In this document: positions 1 to 11,000 of the stretch, piece after piece
Numbering within the stretch: position 1 is the first letter of the stretch
Layout of the letters: the number at the start of each line of letters is the position of its first letter
NCBI GenBank assembly: GCA_012845835.1
Contig: JABAKD010000026.1
Location: 12,525,832-12,589,831, forward strand
Origin: Undaria pinnatifida
Taxonomy: Eukaryota > Sar > Phaeophyceae > Laminariales > Alariaceae
Direction of reading: 5' to 3'
Length of the DNA stretch: 64,000 nt
Program-made: the position numbers and the translations under genes
The notes under the pieces: generated by a model
The model's input: only the letters and a program-made list of their open reading frames with translations
The model's database searches: none
Told to the model about the DNA's origin: nothing

Positions 1-9
1 GTCGCACAT

Positions 10-352
10 CCAAAACGTGTGTTTATATCACAGCACAAAGCGTCACTGCATGGACCACTTGTCCAACACCCGCTTACCCCGATGACGGGACTGCCCCGTA
101 CTCGTAGTCGTACATACATGAAGTGTGTTTGGCTGTACGTATGAAAAAGAAATCGCATCACACAGCGTCACTGCATAGGTCTACTCGTAGACCTGAGTAC
201 TTGTACAATTCCCGCTTATACCCCGATGACGGGACTGCCCCGTACACGTACTCGTACATGCAAAAGTGTGTTTGTACGCATGAAAAAGAAATCACAGCAC
301 ACAACTGCGTAGACAACTAGTACAACATGCTTACCCCGACGACGGGACTGCC
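10..352. repeat. Three-unit minisatellite at left edge
   Basis: Three imperfect direct copies of a unit of about 95-140 bp are visible. Each contains the string GATGACGGGACTGCCC (third copy with one change) followed or preceded by a GTGTGTTT...CACAGC segment. The units start near 10, 120 and 259. The short ORF that can be read through it is a product of the repetition and has no sign of being a gene. Confidence 0.75.
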
Positions 353-781
353 CTCCGTGACCACCAAGGCGAACTTGAGTTTGTTCAGGCTACGCGTCCC
401 CAAGCACAGCTTCCACACCGTGTGGTAGTTCGACCACGCTGGTGTAGCACACACATGCTACAGCAGACGTTGCAGACAGGCACACAAGGTCAAACAATGT
501 AAATTTCAATGTGCATCATTATTGGAAACAGGATTCGCTTGAGTTCACCAACACCCGAAGCCACATACTGGTAGTCTATTGCGCACAACTTGCAGCACAC
601 TCAGCCAACACTCAACGCAGCACCACCGAAAATACAGGGTGTTGACATCTGGTGTCTTACCTATGTCGCACGGCGCTGAACACACTGACAACGGGAACAA
701 ACTCTCAACACCATCATCAGTAGTAGTATAGTAGCTGACAGCAAACATCAAATTCCAACAACACGAAGAAATGCAACTCAC

Positions 782-1240
782 GTTTCGTCAAGCTCTCAGC
801 TCCTTCGTTAGGGACGCCGATCGAAGGTGAATCACAGGTGTCCGCGTCACACCAGTCACACACACGAGGGTTGTCGCCGCTTCCCCAGTGCTTCTTGTTA
901 AGGTTATGAAAAGCTTGGCACGTGGAAGGCTCGTCACTCCTGCAGGTGTCGCAGACAGCGTACTGGGAACTCCTGTTTTTCCTATTTCGTGCGATGAGGA
1001 AGCCGTCACAACCCTTGCTCGGGCACGGCCAATCAGGATTGCCAGAAGAAGCTGAGTCCCGTTCTTGCCCGACCAGCTTCCACACGCCTGATTCTGAACC
1101 TCCACCACCCCCACTGTTGGCGGAGCCTCCTCCCGCACTAGCCTTGGTCCGCTTCGCAAATTTCAATTTCAAATTGTTGTTGCCGATCCGGCAAATTTCA
1201 AATTCAAATTGTTTGCAGCCGTCAACGGCAATTCCCTCTG
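782..1240 (-). CDS. Internal exon of an unidentified Cys-rich (zinc-binding?) protein
   Basis: The minus-strand reading frame stays open from about 1258 to beyond 782 without an ATG, so it looks like an internal exon. It ends at an excellent donor (exon | GTGAGT, boundary at 782). The encoded segment has a Gly/Ser-rich linker followed by a cysteine-rich part with spacing C-x4-C-x18-C-x2-C, then further C-x2-C-x4-C cysteines. This spacing resembles zinc ribbons or treble-clef fingers. I do not recognise the family. The neighbouring exons would lie left of 776 (possibly outside the window) and right of 1240, but I could not place them. The right boundary is approximate. The paired AAATTTCAAATTC-type repeats at 1158-1215 fall inside the frame. 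Function unknown; the zinc-binding role is inferred from cysteine spacing only. Confidence 0.4.
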
Positions 1241-2214
1241 AACAGCCAGCAATTGGCCAACTTCAAAAGTAAAAGTACAAAGAAGAAGTTGCTGATTTAG
1301 CAAAATAAAAATATCAGAGAGCAAGCAGTAAAGATCAGAGAATGAGAGCTAAGTAAGAATAAGACTAGGGAAAGCAAGGAAGGCAAGGAACTTCGGGACG
1401 GTTCTTTTCCCCAGCAGCTAATTTTCTTTTCGGCAATTACGGGCTGAGAAGGGCTGAGAGGGGGGAGGATATGCCGAGCGAGACGTCCGAGGGGGGCGAG
1501 GTCTAGGTATATAGTTTTATGCTGCTGCGCTGTCGTCTCTGCTGTTTTTGGTCTGACTAAACCGCCGTACGCACTTCAACCGCCGCTGTGATTTTTGCAG
1601 TATTCACAAGGTCCCCATTCGGGATTGGGTTGACTTGATATCCGGGGGGCGTCGCGAGTCGAAAAGGAGGAACACAGGCGTTCCAATGGTATATACCTAC
1701 TGCTGTAGTGTTTGCCTCTGCTGCATGCTTCGTATACCTGGTATGAGGTCCCGCCGATATGTGTTTGATTGTTGCATTGGACGTGAAAATGTTTGCGTGG
1801 TTCAACGATGGTTCATTCTCCTGCTGCTGTGCCCAACGACACAAACATACACCGCCGTGACTACTGGCACAAAAGCAAGAGCTTGAAGCGCCGCAGGCGT
1901 CGTGCTGCTGCTGCTGCTGCTGCTGCTATAGTCTATACCTGGTACTAGTACTGATATTGTGGCCGTAAGGCTGAGCGTCTGCTCATGACAGTAGACTATA
2001 TGTTTTTGTGCCTATGACAGCACACACTCGACTAACACATGAAGAGTCGCACACATACATATACACGCAGAAGCACCGTCCGTGGCTGTCGCAAAGAAGA
2101 GAGCTCACAGTGCGGCTGCTGTTATACCATGACTGCGACAAGTACAGAACCTGGACCGCCATGTGCGATGCAGCAGTAGAGCAGCAGAGCGAGAAAAAAC
2201 AGAAAACACCACCA

Positions 2215-2540
2215 ACACTGCCACCACCACGCCACTTGCACCGATCCGCCGTTGACCCCCCCCCCTTCCTGCTGGATGGGCGTCTATGGGCGAGTGTTCT
2301 GTTACCAGCTTGACAGTAGTGCAGCAGCCAGCAGCAGCTACCAGAAGCAGCAGCAGAAGCTCGGTGCTTGTGGGTGGGCGACTGGTGTGCTGCTTGCTTG
2401 ACCTACACCACAACCACCACCACCACCACCACCACCACCACCACCACCACCATTCCACTTGCACTGATCCACCGTCGGGCCCCCTCCCTTCCTGCTGGAT
2501 GGGCATCTGTGGGCGACTGTTCTGTTGCTTGCTTGACCAT
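2215..2540. repeat. Duplicated segment flanking a (CAC)n tract
   Basis: Two direct copies of about 90 bp (around 2223-2312 and 2445-2538) share CACTTGCACYGATCC, TTCCTGCTGGATGGGC and a common end, TGTTCTGTT...GCTTGAC. The second copy follows a (CAC)n microsatellite at about 2411-2453. The poly-Trp/His/Thr/Gly ORFs here are translations of the triplet repeat and are not annotated. Confidence 0.7.
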
Positions 2541-3053
2541 GGTGGCCTGTTTGACAGATTCTTAAAAGTGTCGGGGGACCTCGTGGACACGAGAGCCAAT
2601 TTTGTTTCTTGAAAATGCCATACCATAAAACAGCCGCGACGGCGAGAGATTCAGCTTCAACCATCTCCAACGGGTTCCCTCCCTTTTTGGCGTCGTCAAG
2701 ATTTGAAGCTGACCTTCGCTCGCAATCATAGTAGTCCACAGCAGTAGAATGCACCCTCTGCACCGTTCCTTTTTCACGCACGAGACTAGCATATTTCTTC
2801 CGTCACCACTGTCTACACCGACTGGGGCAAAACTCAGGCCAACATACTTTGAAGCGTGTGACTACTATTCAATTTTGCATCATACCAGAGACGTAAACGC
2901 AAGATTTGTGGCTTTCTTTGTGTAACAACCGCTATGGCGCGCCTCCGAAAGTAAAAGCCTGCATCATAAAATCTGTTTTCGGTCTACGTGGCTGTTCGCC
3001 CTCCAACATGTACACCGGCAGTGAACGTGCGCGCGCAAACGTGCGCAGGCATC

Positions 3054-6000
3054 ATGGGAGTTGGCAATCACCACTTACTCCCAACGCTTCGTGGCGCCGT
3101 TGCCGCTCCTCTTCCTTCGATCTTGTTTCGAACGTCTGCAGAAACCTGCGAGGAGCACCTGTCTCATGTGCTGAAGGCAGGCAGGCCACGAAAGCTGCTG
3201 GACGCCATCCGGCAGGTGAACGCGGCTGTGCGTACCATACCGAACAACCACAAGTGTGTTTAGTATTTGGCAGAGGGTCTGTTCTTCTCCAACTCCAGTA
3301 CAACGGCTCCCGGAAATCTTGTGTGCCTGTAAACATCACCCCGCCTTTCTTCTTTTGCTGTTTCTTAGAGCACCAGTAGATGCCCTGCACTGCTGTATGC
3401 GTATGCAGTATGTTTGTGTATGCGGGGTACACTACAGCTCTATGAACAAGCAAGGGTTTTCACGGGTCATGGTCCGGCCTGCAGGTCGGGTCGGGAGGTA
3501 CCCGAAATGTCACAGGTAGGGTTGGGTCGGGTCACGAGGTTTTCAAGTATGACACGTCGGGCCGGGTCTCACGCTGACCCGATCCGACCCGCGAGGTGTG
3601 ATCCGCCCCCGAAAAAATCCCGGAAACCTACCCAAATCAGGACGTCATGTTCAGTTTATTGGGGACGATGAGCCATTTGGATCAGGAAATAGTGCGCAAT
3701 GGCAAACGCTACGCTTAATGCTCTGTGCTCAAGGTTTCTTGTGGTTGATGTCATACTAGCGCTCACGCCTTGCTCAGACTAGGAGTTCATTTGCTGGCGG
3801 CCCCCTACCGTGTGTATTTTTTGAATACCAGGTAGTACCAAACAAACACGCGGTGAGCTGTGAGTTTTTCCGATAGTTTTGTAAAATTATGTTTGGAATT
3901 ATTCAGCTGTGAATTTGGAGCGATTCTAAGCTGTGCTTGTAGCTCTGCGGAGGGGTCGTTGTCGTGCCCAACTACTGTGCCGCCTTTTAGGATTGATTCT
4001 AGTGGCGAGCCTGCCGCAGAGGAATTGCCTCTTGGGGTATCTAAACATCCGTTAGACCTTATCATGCCTGGCCTCTCGCAAGTACCATGCCGAAGGGGAG
4101 TTTTCTCGAGACACATTCCCGCCGGCTTTTGAGACGCTTCCCCGCGTGTCTCGTTCAGCAGGATATTTGAATTGTTGTGGTCATCGTGAGGAACTTGTGT
4201 GCGTAGGTGGCAAGGGGATGCTTGAGGCAAGCAACTCGAAAGGGGATCCCTATTTTTTTTTGGTGCCGTCAAAAAATAATTTTACTTCGCGTTTTTCTCG
4301 TCGTGGAAGTTGCAGGTGCAAGCAAAGGTCCCATTCTACGGTAAAGGTTCACGACTTGTTTTTGCTCATGCTCCTCACGTGAGGATTTGTGTCTGACAAA
4401 AAAGATCTGACGGATATTAAAAAGTGCTTCCCGATGAACAACCCCATGACCTAATAGGTAATATGCAACAGAAACATGTTGCGACGAAAAACCCCCCCGA
4501 GAAATTCCGACGAGTTTGGGTTAAGATGCGTTGAGGGGGCCCCGCGACATTCAGAAAACGTTTCAGTCAAAAAATGGGTATGCCTTGATGCCTGTATCGC
4601 AGCATGCATCAGTCAGTGCCAGGTCCATCTCCAGAGTTACGGTTGCACCTCCCTCGGATAAACCCCCGTGTTTGCACCTCCAACTCTGCCTTGCCCGTGT
4701 TATCAGGGGGCTTCAAGCAGAAAGGCTGGCGGGGAGGCTGTCGAGGATGGGGCGATAACCGCCTTGCCACCGGAGGGCCTATCGGTGGTATGCCACGTGT
4801 GTCCAAACACAGGTAATGCGCGCTGTGAAACTTGCAAAAAACGGCTGTGCTGCATTTGAGGCTGAACAGTGTGCTCTAGAAAAAGTTTCGAAGAAACTTT
4901 GAATAACGTTTCCGAAACTGTTTTGAAAGAAAGCTATTTTCAGAAGAAATTAGGGAGAATTTTCGGTGACGAGAAGGGGTTGTGTATTGTGTTCTGCGGC
5001 GTACGGGTGCCACGTGTGCCCGACCAGAGGTGACGATGGTGGCGTTCTTTTTTCCGTCGAGAAGTGGTCCTATACTGCGGTATTTTTATGTGCGCTGTGA
5101 CTATGCAGCGCCCGTGCTTTTCGCGTTGCTCGGGTTTTGGTCCGTCCCTGCTCCAACAACGCAGCCACCCGTTTGTTGCCGGTAATTTCCCAGCAACGTT
5201 TAACACATTTAGCGATGACCGACGGCGGGGCCACAGCCTCGATATTGAGATACGCCTCTCACTGTCAGACTTACGCTACTAATAGATACCTGGTAACACC
5301 TCTTATGCTACCATAGTGGAGCCATCCGTCTATACTGCGGTAGGGCTTGCACGTTTTTGGGGTCATACAAAGGTTTGTGACCGGCCGAGTTCCTCAAGTG
5401 TGATGCTATGGGTTGGCAATGATCATTTTTACGAGGACAATGGTTTTGTTTTTAGGACTGGCGCACAGAACCGCTGGTCATGTCCCGCGAACGAATGCCT
5501 TCCAAGTCATGTATCTTTCGGGTGATATACTGCGCTAACTCACGTTAGGAGCCCAGAAAAATCTGCTGCACCCGAAGTGGCAGCGTGAGATGACTCAGCA
5601 GTGCACATGTTTTTTTCCAGGTTTATTGCTTGAGGACCTCCATGCCTCGCCCCAAATATATGTTTTGGGGGCGAATTGAATGTGGAGCCCGATGGACGAT
5701 CCCATGATAAACGGAAACAGCAATACAGAAAATCCCCCCAGGGTAGTGCGTTGTTGCACTACAACAATGGTACTCCAACGATGTTTGGGAGCTGTAGTTG
5801 CTTCCTCTCTTCAAGAGGCCCCCCTTGTGAACCGGAAATGAATCCTGTCAAAAAATCTGCTACACCCTTTATCGGGGTACGCGTCTGCCTTTTCTCAAAA
5901 ATATATAACTTTATGGTACGCTCCAGCTGTGAGATCGAATAGTTCGTCGAAACTCATATTTGCAAGCTGTGTGAGATACTCCGATCATGTGTCGTATAGT

Positions 6001-8588
6001 GAGGGTGCGCGTCCTCGTTAAGGGTGTAGGTCGGCGACTCCCCTTAGAACTAGCTTGTACCAGTGTCCACACGGTGATGTCATTCAATCTGTGTCAGTAT
6101 CTGCCAACCCCTCGTCCCCACGCCGGTCCTTGCGCACAACTTCCCGCGTGGCCAACCGGGTGCCTTGTCGAGCAGGCCCAGCTAGTTTTGCTCGCGCGTT
6201 TTTTCAAGCCCCGCCACCAGGAGTGGTGCTCTGCGCGAACCGTCTGAAGTCTCGAGAGAAGGTGGAGGAAGCGGTGGTGCACGAGCTGGTGCACGCCTAC
6301 GACTTCCTAGTTTCGGGTGTTAAGCTGCAAGAATGCCAGGCCCTGGCTTACAGGTTAGTTTTGTCGCGTTCTTCTGTTGGAGGGGAGGGAGGAGGGGAGG
6401 TGGATTAGGGGAGGGGAGGGGAGGGGGGGGGGGGGGGGGGTAGGATAGCTTTTTCGCGTTGTTCTGGAGAAGAGAGGAGGGGAGATGGGACTGGAGGGGG
6501 GAGGATGGGGGGGAATGGGAGGGGCGGGGGAGGGAGTGATGGGAGGGGAGGAAACTAAGAAAGAGGACGGGGGAGGGGTGTCATGAGTGGCCCTCGAGTC
6601 GCTATCATGTACGCGCATATATATAGTGTGAAGCATATCCCAACCCCTTACCCCCCCTCTCCCAGATTTGGCATCGCAAGTGACACCCCCCCTCCCCCGT
6701 ACCGGCCGGATTACCGTCTCCAAAACGCAAACGCACGGTGTTTCCCCTCCCAAGCGAGGTTCGGGCGGCCCACGCTGCTGAATGCTCTGAGAAGTGGAAA
6801 TCGTTCCCGTGCAGCCACTTCAAGAAGAACTGCATAAGAAACGTGGCCACGCGCAGCACGGAGGTGCGTGCGTTTCGCCTTCTTGGTTTACGAAGGCTAC
6901 GGTACGGGGGGGAGGGGGGGGGGGGGGTAGGGGGGCAACTTTTTACCATCGCGCTATAAAAAAGAAAGATCCGTTCTTGATACTTGTACGACAAAGTTAA
7001 CCGCAGGGAAAAACAAAAAATCTCCACCTTGTCAGTGCAGCTCTCCCGTGCGACGACTGTGTTCGTGCGAGAGGCTCCGTGTAGCGCGTGGACCGGGAAG
7101 TCAAACAACACACGCGAATTAAAAAACTAAACGACTAACGGGGATACCCATAACCCATAGTTGTTTTGTTTTTTGGTCCTGCTAACGATTGGATCTCCGT
7201 GATAGCGCTCCATCACCTCACCCACAACGGGGTTTGCAATACTGTTGTGGCGGCGCCGCGCAGCGAAACTGTTTGTATGACGGCGTATACCGCAAAACAG
7301 CGGCCTGTAACTGACATGGGCAGTGGGAAGCCACTATCAATAGAGTGTTCACGATTCCGAAACTATTCGAGGTGGGATTTGGAAGATGAAAAAAATGTTA
7401 TGATGGTATTGGATCCGACCAACATCATAACCCAAGGCCAGCCGACCAACGAAAGAAATTGGGTTCGATTTGTTTTTTTTTAAAGGTAGGAAGACATGTT
7501 TCTAACCAAATTGGGTTCGAAAATTGTTACTTGGATTCGGTAGGAAAATATGTTTCTGACCGAATTCGGTTGGGAAATTGTAAAGAAAATAGGGGGGAAA
7601 ACAGGGTTTTGACCTAGTAATTCGCTGATGGAACCGACCAACATCACGAGGGTTCCCAAGGCCAGATCATCCCACGAAAAAAAATGGTTCGAAATTTAAA
7701 AGAATGGTAGGATAACATATTTTCGAACCTACTTTTTTGCTGGTATTTCGTGGATTGTTTTCGACCTTGGATTTGTGACGTTCGACGGTTTCAATACGGT
7801 TACTAGACGTTGTCCTACCCACACCCCCGCTTACCCAAAGTCGGTACATCACAAAAACGAAATCCTGCTCTCGCGCGAGGGTGGCTCTCAGCCGACGAAA
7901 GCAGCGACCCTATGCGCCACCCCGCTTATTGTTGTTCTCGTCGGGCGGCGCAATGAATGCGCAGGATTGATTTCCTCCACGTCTCCTTTTTGTGTTTCTG
8001 TTATTTTTTTGTTGTCGTACATCGATTTGTGCATATGGTGCCATGTTATTGGGATGGTTTGACCACACACACTTTTTTAACGTCTGTCTCCCGACAGAGG
8101 GGGTTGTTTATGTCGAGGCCGCCGTGGTGCGTGATGTGCGGCGCAATTAGACGGTCAATGGTTTCCTCCCTCTCTAATTAGACCTTTTCCCCCCTCGTTT
8201 CTTCCATCGCATGTGGCGGCATGACGTGATCGCAACTTCAGGCCTGTTCCCACGGGAGGGAGGGAGCCGCTTACGTCGACCCCCCCCCCCCCCCCCCCCG
8301 ACGCGCCCGGGGTGCTCTTTGCGCGTCGCAATATAATGACCCATGGTTCCTTCCTGTCTCTTCCCTTCTCTTTTTTTTCTGTTTTTCCTTCCCTTTTACT
8401 CGTACATACCTTGCAATCGATGCGGTGGGGCATGGTATGACACGGCATGGCATGGCATGATCGCACCACAGGGCGTGTTCCCGGTGGAGGCAGCCGCTTG
8501 CGTCGACGCTGTGTTCGATGCCGCGTACAAAGACCGAGGACCGGACAACATCGTATCCGGGAAGAAGCGGAGGGATGCGGACACGTGA
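3054..8588 (+). CDS. ATP23: ATP23-type mitochondrial metalloprotease (peptidase family M76)
   Basis: Four exons join in phase: 3054-3215, 6064-6353, 6755-6863 and 8472-8588 (TGA), giving 225 aa. All introns are GT-AG (2848, 401 and 1608 bp). ATG 3054 is the only Met codon ahead of the conserved region. Seen: the N-terminal Cys helix region (C32...KLLDA, then C55), C89 and C111 before ANRLKS, the zinc-protease motif HELVHAYD with H127, E128 and H131, then SEVRAA (151-156), C161, C170 and the C177-I-R-x-x-A motif equivalent to CVRxRA, and a C-terminal VDAVFDAAYKD helix. This order and length match ATP23. Known: ATP23 acts in the mitochondrial intermembrane space, where the yeast protein matures Atp6 and assists F1Fo-ATP synthase assembly. 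The C in the first half of the usual CxxC before the GGF region seems replaced by Arg. Exon 4 has a decayed upstream copy in intron 3. Local G-rich tracts fill intron 2. Confidence 0.9.
5319..5596. mobile_element. Family-2 inverted-repeat element, solo copy
   Basis: The left end reads GAGCCATCC, then CGGTAGGGCTTGCACGTTTTTGG; the right end is a degenerate CTGCACC...GAGATGACTC. These correspond to the family-2 ends seen at 9210-9509, 55232-55477 and 58391-58644. Length is 278 bp. It sits in intron 1 of the ATP23 gene and has no coding capacity. Confidence 0.6.
6363..6600 (+). repeat. G-rich (GGGGA)n tract in ATP23 intron 2
   Basis: Long runs of GGGGAGGGGAGG with an uninterrupted run of about 20 G occupy most of this 401-bp intron. 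A shorter G-run block lies at 6905-6933. Such runs can form G-quadruplexes on the + strand (inference). There is no ORF of interest. Confidence 0.85.
7470..7800. repeat. Degenerate tandem repeat related to 41455-41560
   Basis: Three loosely related units carry GGTAGGAARACATGTTTCT or a variant, with AATTGGGTTCGAAAATTG. The last unit continues into GGATTTGTGACGTTCGACGG and TTTCAATAC. The same order (GGTAGGGAAACATGTTTCT, GGATTGTGATGCTCGACGG, TTTCAATAC) recurs at 41461-41553. It is a dispersed repeat in ATP23 intron 3. Confidence 0.6.
8208..8282 (+). pseudogene. Decayed duplicate of ATP23 exon 4 acceptor and exon start
   Basis: The segment aligns with 8440-8515. Both have a GCATGAYGTGATCGCA or GCATGATCGCA lead, a CAG acceptor, then CTGTTCCC or GTGTTCCC, GGAGGSAGCCGCTTRCGTCGAC. 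In this copy the sequence then runs into a C homopolymer and the reading frame is not maintained. It lies about 230 bp upstream of the real exon 4, in intron 3, and could act as a decoy acceptor. Confidence 0.6.
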
Positions 8589-8724
8589 CCCCCCGCCCCC
8601 CCCGCCCCCTGCCCCCCCACCCCCGTTCTTCCATTCAAACCCCGACGTGCTCTGTGCATTGTTGATATGCTAGGGTCAAGGTCGTAAGAGTACTGCCAGG
8701 CGCGATAATGAGTGCACCGTCTCA

Positions 8725-9112
8725 GTGGGGCCGGGGAGAAATAGATGCTACAGCCATGTATTCCAGTGTCCTACGAGGCATGCTAAGGAGGGGGGGAGCG
8801 CGTGCCCCTCCCCCCCCCCCCCCTCCTTCCAATACGGCTGGGGAGAAATAGATGCGAGAGCAATGCATACCAACATCCTACGAGGCATGCCACGGCAAGA
8901 GTGCGAGAAGAGTACATGCTGCCGTAACGTATACACCAGTGTCTTACGAGGCATGCTAAGGAGGGGGGGGGCGCATGAACTCCCCCCCCCTCCTCTCCCA
9001 CTGGAGGCGGAAAGGAACAACTGCTACAGCAATGTCCACCACCGAGGCATACGCAAGAAGGAGGGGCACATGAACTCCCCCCCCCCGGCCTCCCGATGGC
9101 ACCGGAGAGAGG
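8725..9112. repeat. Four-unit minisatellite downstream of ATP23
   Basis: Four units of about 65-110 bp repeat the pattern GGAGAAATAGATGC or GGAAAGGAACAACTGC, a CTACAG or GAGAG core, then YCCTACGAGGCATGCTAAGG (or variant), then a G-run and a C-run. Units begin near 8730, 8839, 8907 and 9009. The 130-aa frame through it is repetitive and probably not a gene. Confidence 0.8.
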
Positions 9113-9209
9113 TATAGGTGCTTCAGCAACGTCTACCTGTACCCTAATGTAGCTGAACAAGTTGTATATAACAGTATGTGTGCAGAGATGATGTGGCCAG
9201 AAAGGGAGG

Positions 9210-9509
9210 GACTCATCCCTCGGTACGGCGCTGCAGTTTTTGGGCCAAACGTTTCTGGCCTTCTGATTGGTTGTTTTTGTTACGGTTGACCCCCTCAGGT
9301 GAGGGACTACGGGGTTAGTCTGATGCTTTTACGAGTGTAATGTACGTTTGCTTTGGGACTAGCTCGCGTAGAAATCTCGGTGGGGTTGCGCGAACGAACG
9401 AACGCCTTCGAAGTTACGCTTTCGGTTATGTTGATATTGGTGAGCTCCCTCACGCTAGGAGCTCAGAAAATTCTTATAATCTGCTGCACCGCCTACGGTG
9501 GGATGGCTC
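9210..9509. mobile_element. Family-2 inverted-repeat element, solo copy
   Basis: The left end GACTCATCCCTCGGTACGGC continues into GCTGCAGTTTTTGGGCCAAACGT. The right end CTGCACCGCCTACGGTGGGA is followed by TGGCTC. The two ends are imperfect inverted complements. An internal CTCCCTCACGCTAGGAGCTC palindrome parallels the CCTCACATGAGGAACTC palindrome of the other family-2 copies. There is no credible coding sequence. Confidence 0.65.
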
Positions 9510-10434
9510 TTGAGAAAACGTTCACCACGTTCAAAGTGGTTATCAAAACGATGGGTTGACATAAAGTCTGTGTTCTGCAGATGGACGAAAACTGGTACAC
9601 AAACGAAAGTGTATGGATTTTTTTACCCGGATCTCCAGGAGGATCTAAGAAAAAAAAAAAGATGCTGTTGAGCGTACGAGTAGGTGTTCGCTATGTAGCC
9701 TCGCCGAAGGAGAAAATGATGTGTGTTGAGTTTGGGTTTCAGTATGTAGAAGGTGTGTTCAGCGTGGTGTGCAATAGTTTATATTTTCTCCTGACTGATG
9801 TGTAAATCATTTTATTTGAGCGAGGATGGACAGCTGGAGAATACCGCGCGGGGCACATATGTGGAGGCGCAGTAAGGAAACACACCGCGGCCGCGAACGA
9901 TGGGGGGTGAAGGTGGCGGATTCGAGGAACTAGCTGGCTAATGGCCGCGTACTGTATTAATGGCAACTGCTTGTAGACGTGCGAGTAGTTGAACCGCGCA
10001 GATTATCTTAACTAGCTGGCTAGCCATTGGCTGTATTGTATTAACGGCAGTTGCTGTAGACGAGCTCGCACGAGAAGTTGAAACGCGCAGATGACTTGGA
10101 CTCCCCACGCTTCCTCCGATTGGGTGCTCTCTATGTACAGTCACAGTGGTCCCTCTTTAGTGCAGTGCCTTCCCAGATGACCACACAACCGCACTTAAAT
10201 GGCACCCCGCACTATCACGAGATATTGGAGTACTCTCTAAAACGAGGTCGAAATCGTTCGACAAGCGATTTTCACAGCACTAAACTGGGGCCACGCACTA
10301 AAGGATACCGCACTTAACCGGGACCACGACTATGATAGTCTAATGTAGTAGTATCTAAGGTAACCCTTTGGGTCTCTAGGAGAAAACACGTCGAAAAGCA
10401 AGACTACGATAGGTTGCGGGGATATATACGTCTA
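9510..10434. other. No gene seen
   Basis: I see no gene here. A local duplication of TTAACTAGCTGGCTA or CTAGCTGGCTA with AATGGC and GTATTAAYGGCA lies at about 9930-10050. The remaining ORFs are short and unsupported. Confidence 0.6.
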
Positions 10435-10735
10435 CTCGGTTTGTGCATGGCCGTAGTCATATTACCATAGACCCTCCCATGCCTACTTTGCCGGGACGGA
10501 GTAAATCGGGTTTTCATCAAATCCTTGGCAGACATTGCGTGGACCAAGCGCGAAGCGTTGTGAGGTGCCCGGCGAGTCGCATGACGGGTGAACTGCATCC
10601 TTCCAAGGACCGCTCGCAAGACGGACTTCCGCACCATGTGCCTACTTTCTTGCTTCTGGATGACAGCTGACAGCCAATGAGCTATTCTTTGTTTTCTGGT
10701 GTGTGGCCACTCCAGAGACAGCAAGATGGACTACG
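10435..10735 (+). repeat. Family-4 dispersed repeat, full copy
   Basis: This unit of about 290-300 bp starts with GGTTTGTGCATGGCCGTAGT and ends near CACTCCAGAGACAGCAAGATGG. It is closely similar along its whole length to 14717-14998. Truncated copies occur at 48305-48440 (+) and 39195-39305 (reverse). The size suggests a SINE or MITE, but I could not identify internal Pol III boxes or terminal repeats. Confidence 0.75.
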
Positions 10736-10904
10736 GTAGGGAGGGAGTTCAATTTGAGGAGGCATGTGCTCTACGATAGGGGTATATTATTATGGCCTTT
10801 TTTCGCAATTTATTTTTTTGAATTGGTTGGTACTCCTCCTTAACCCACAAGTCGTGTGGGAATGTCTCTTAATATATTCTTGATTTTTGCCCCCCTAACT
10901 GTTC

Positions 10905-11000
10905 TTGAACGAAATTGTCGGTTTCAAAACCAGCGCTCTCCCGGTCGTATCTCCTGAAATACGGTGTCCCTCGACACCCTCCCCGACGTCATCGATCGAT
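10905..11000 (-). repeat. Dispersed repeat shared with 12470-12560 and 47018-47110
   Basis: It contains GGTTTCAAAACCAGCGCTCT, CTGAAATACGGTGTCCCTCG, ACACCC and CGACGTCATCGATCGATAG. The segment 12470-12560 is its reverse complement, and 47018-47110 is a third diverged copy in the same orientation. No coding signal. Confidence 0.75.

Noticed and set aside
10-352. Tandem repeats that might suggest a CRISPR array
   Set aside because: Units are long (95-140 bp), imperfect and few, with no short conserved repeat and unique spacers; the genome is also eukaryotic in style.
8041-8181. Possible extra ATP23 exon after a CCCGACAG acceptor (RGLFMSRPPWCVMCGAIRRS)
   Set aside because: The CVRxRA-type motif is already in exon 3 (C177), and exons 3 and 4 join in phase without it.
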